From: Synechococcus sp. CO36386bin_29
Lineage (GTDB): Bacteria; Cyanobacteriota; Cyanobacteriia; PCC-6307; Cyanobiaceae
Direction: 5' to 3'
Assembly (NCBI GenBank): GCA_011523835.1
Contig: WTFZ01000092.1
Location: 1-35,526, forward strand
DNA length: 35,526 bases
Part shown: piece by piece, positions 35,376 to 35,526 of the stretch
Layout: every line of letters starts with the position of its first letter
Numbering within the stretch: position 1 is the first letter of the stretch
Program-made: the position numbers and the translations under genes
The notes under the pieces: generated by a model
Database searches by the model: none
The model's input: the letters and a program-made list of their open reading frames with translations, nothing else
Told to the model about the DNA's origin: nothing

Positions 35376-35405
35376 ACGCAACGCCAACTTTCTTCATTAT
35401 TCGAC

Positions 35406-35526
35406 GTGCCCCGTCCGTCCACTCTTTACGTCTGTCAGAGCTGCGGAGCGCAGACGCGGCAGTTCTTCGGACGCTGCAGCAGCTGCGGCAGCTGGAATTC
35501 TCTTGTCGAGCAGTCCGCCCCGAAGC
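35406..35526 (+). CDS. radA: DNA repair protein RadA, N-terminal 40 codons (cut by window)
   Basis: RadA is a RecA-like ATPase that helps branch migration in recombination. Only the N-terminal zinc finger is in the window: LYVCQSCGAQTRQFFGRCSSC, with Cys10-x2-Cys13 and Cys24-x2-Cys27, then GSWNSLVEQ, the fixed start of RadA/Sms. The start is GTG. The gene diverges from rpaB. The ATPase and Lon-like domains lie beyond the right edge. Confidence 0.9.
   Translation, partial: MPRPSTLYVCQSCGAQTRQFFGRCSSCGSWNSLVEQSAPK

Noticed and set aside
35316-35405. HLR1 site for RpaB autoregulation
   Set aside because: No pair of GTTACA-like repeats at the right spacing is visible.

Overview
The window is a gene-dense, GC-rich stretch of a cyanobacterial chromosome. 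The most likely source is a marine picocyanobacterium of the Synechococcus/Cyanobium group. The evidence is the cyanobacterial NDH-1 genes (ndhA-I-G-E, ndhF, ndhD, ndhM), plant-type carotenoid genes (crtB, crtP), the chloroplast-related regulators RbcR and RpaB (Ycf27), the Ycf34 protein, a short PedR-like regulator, and very tight gene packing with many overlaps. The genus call rests on remembered protein families, not on a search. I found no tRNA, rRNA, insertion sequence, prophage, CRISPR array or defence locus, and no gap over 300 bases. This is core genome.

Layout. 1-6.4 kb: end of purE, an AI-2E-family membrane protein, cysC and an SUI1-like factor (minus strand), a methyltransferase, trpB, then hrcA and a rhodanese (minus). 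6.5-14.2 kb, plus strand: a DUF3352 protein, a SixA-like phosphatase, gltA, the ndhA-ndhI-ndhG-ndhE operon, nadK and a CYTH phosphatase. 14.2-15.6 kb: a 61-residue hypothetical protein overlapping a PedR-like regulator tail to tail, then metF. 15.6-22.8 kb, minus strand: a Z-ISO/NnrU-like gene, ndhF, ndhD, a LapA-like protein, scpA and a sugar-phosphate nucleotidyltransferase, in that transcription order. 22.9-27.3 kb: rbcR (plus), ndhM plus a DUF3172 gene (minus), crtP-crtB (plus). 27.3-29.2 kb: an RRM protein and a tRNA nucleotidyltransferase (minus). 29.1-30.6 kb: ycf34-tsaB-ydcF-like (plus). 30.6-35.3 kb: rpaB-plsX-fabH-fabD-plsC (minus), then the first 40 codons of radA at the right edge.

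How it fits together. Seven NDH-1 subunit genes lie in three blocks within 14 kb, together with a NAD kinase, the carbon-fixation regulator RbcR, and a redox-type regulator (PedR-like). The first carotenoid steps (CrtB, CrtP, and a probable zeta-carotene isomerase) are interleaved with the NDH genes. RpaB, a light/redox response regulator, heads the fatty-acid and phospholipid start-up genes. The best leads for undescribed biology are a DUF3172 membrane protein translationally coupled to ndhM; an in-frame AUG-UGC-UGA mini-ORF just before the UUG start of ndhD; two abutting stem-loops in the ndhM/crtP divergent region; and a palindrome encoding the same tetrapeptide on both strands where the PedR-like gene and the 61-residue gene overlap.
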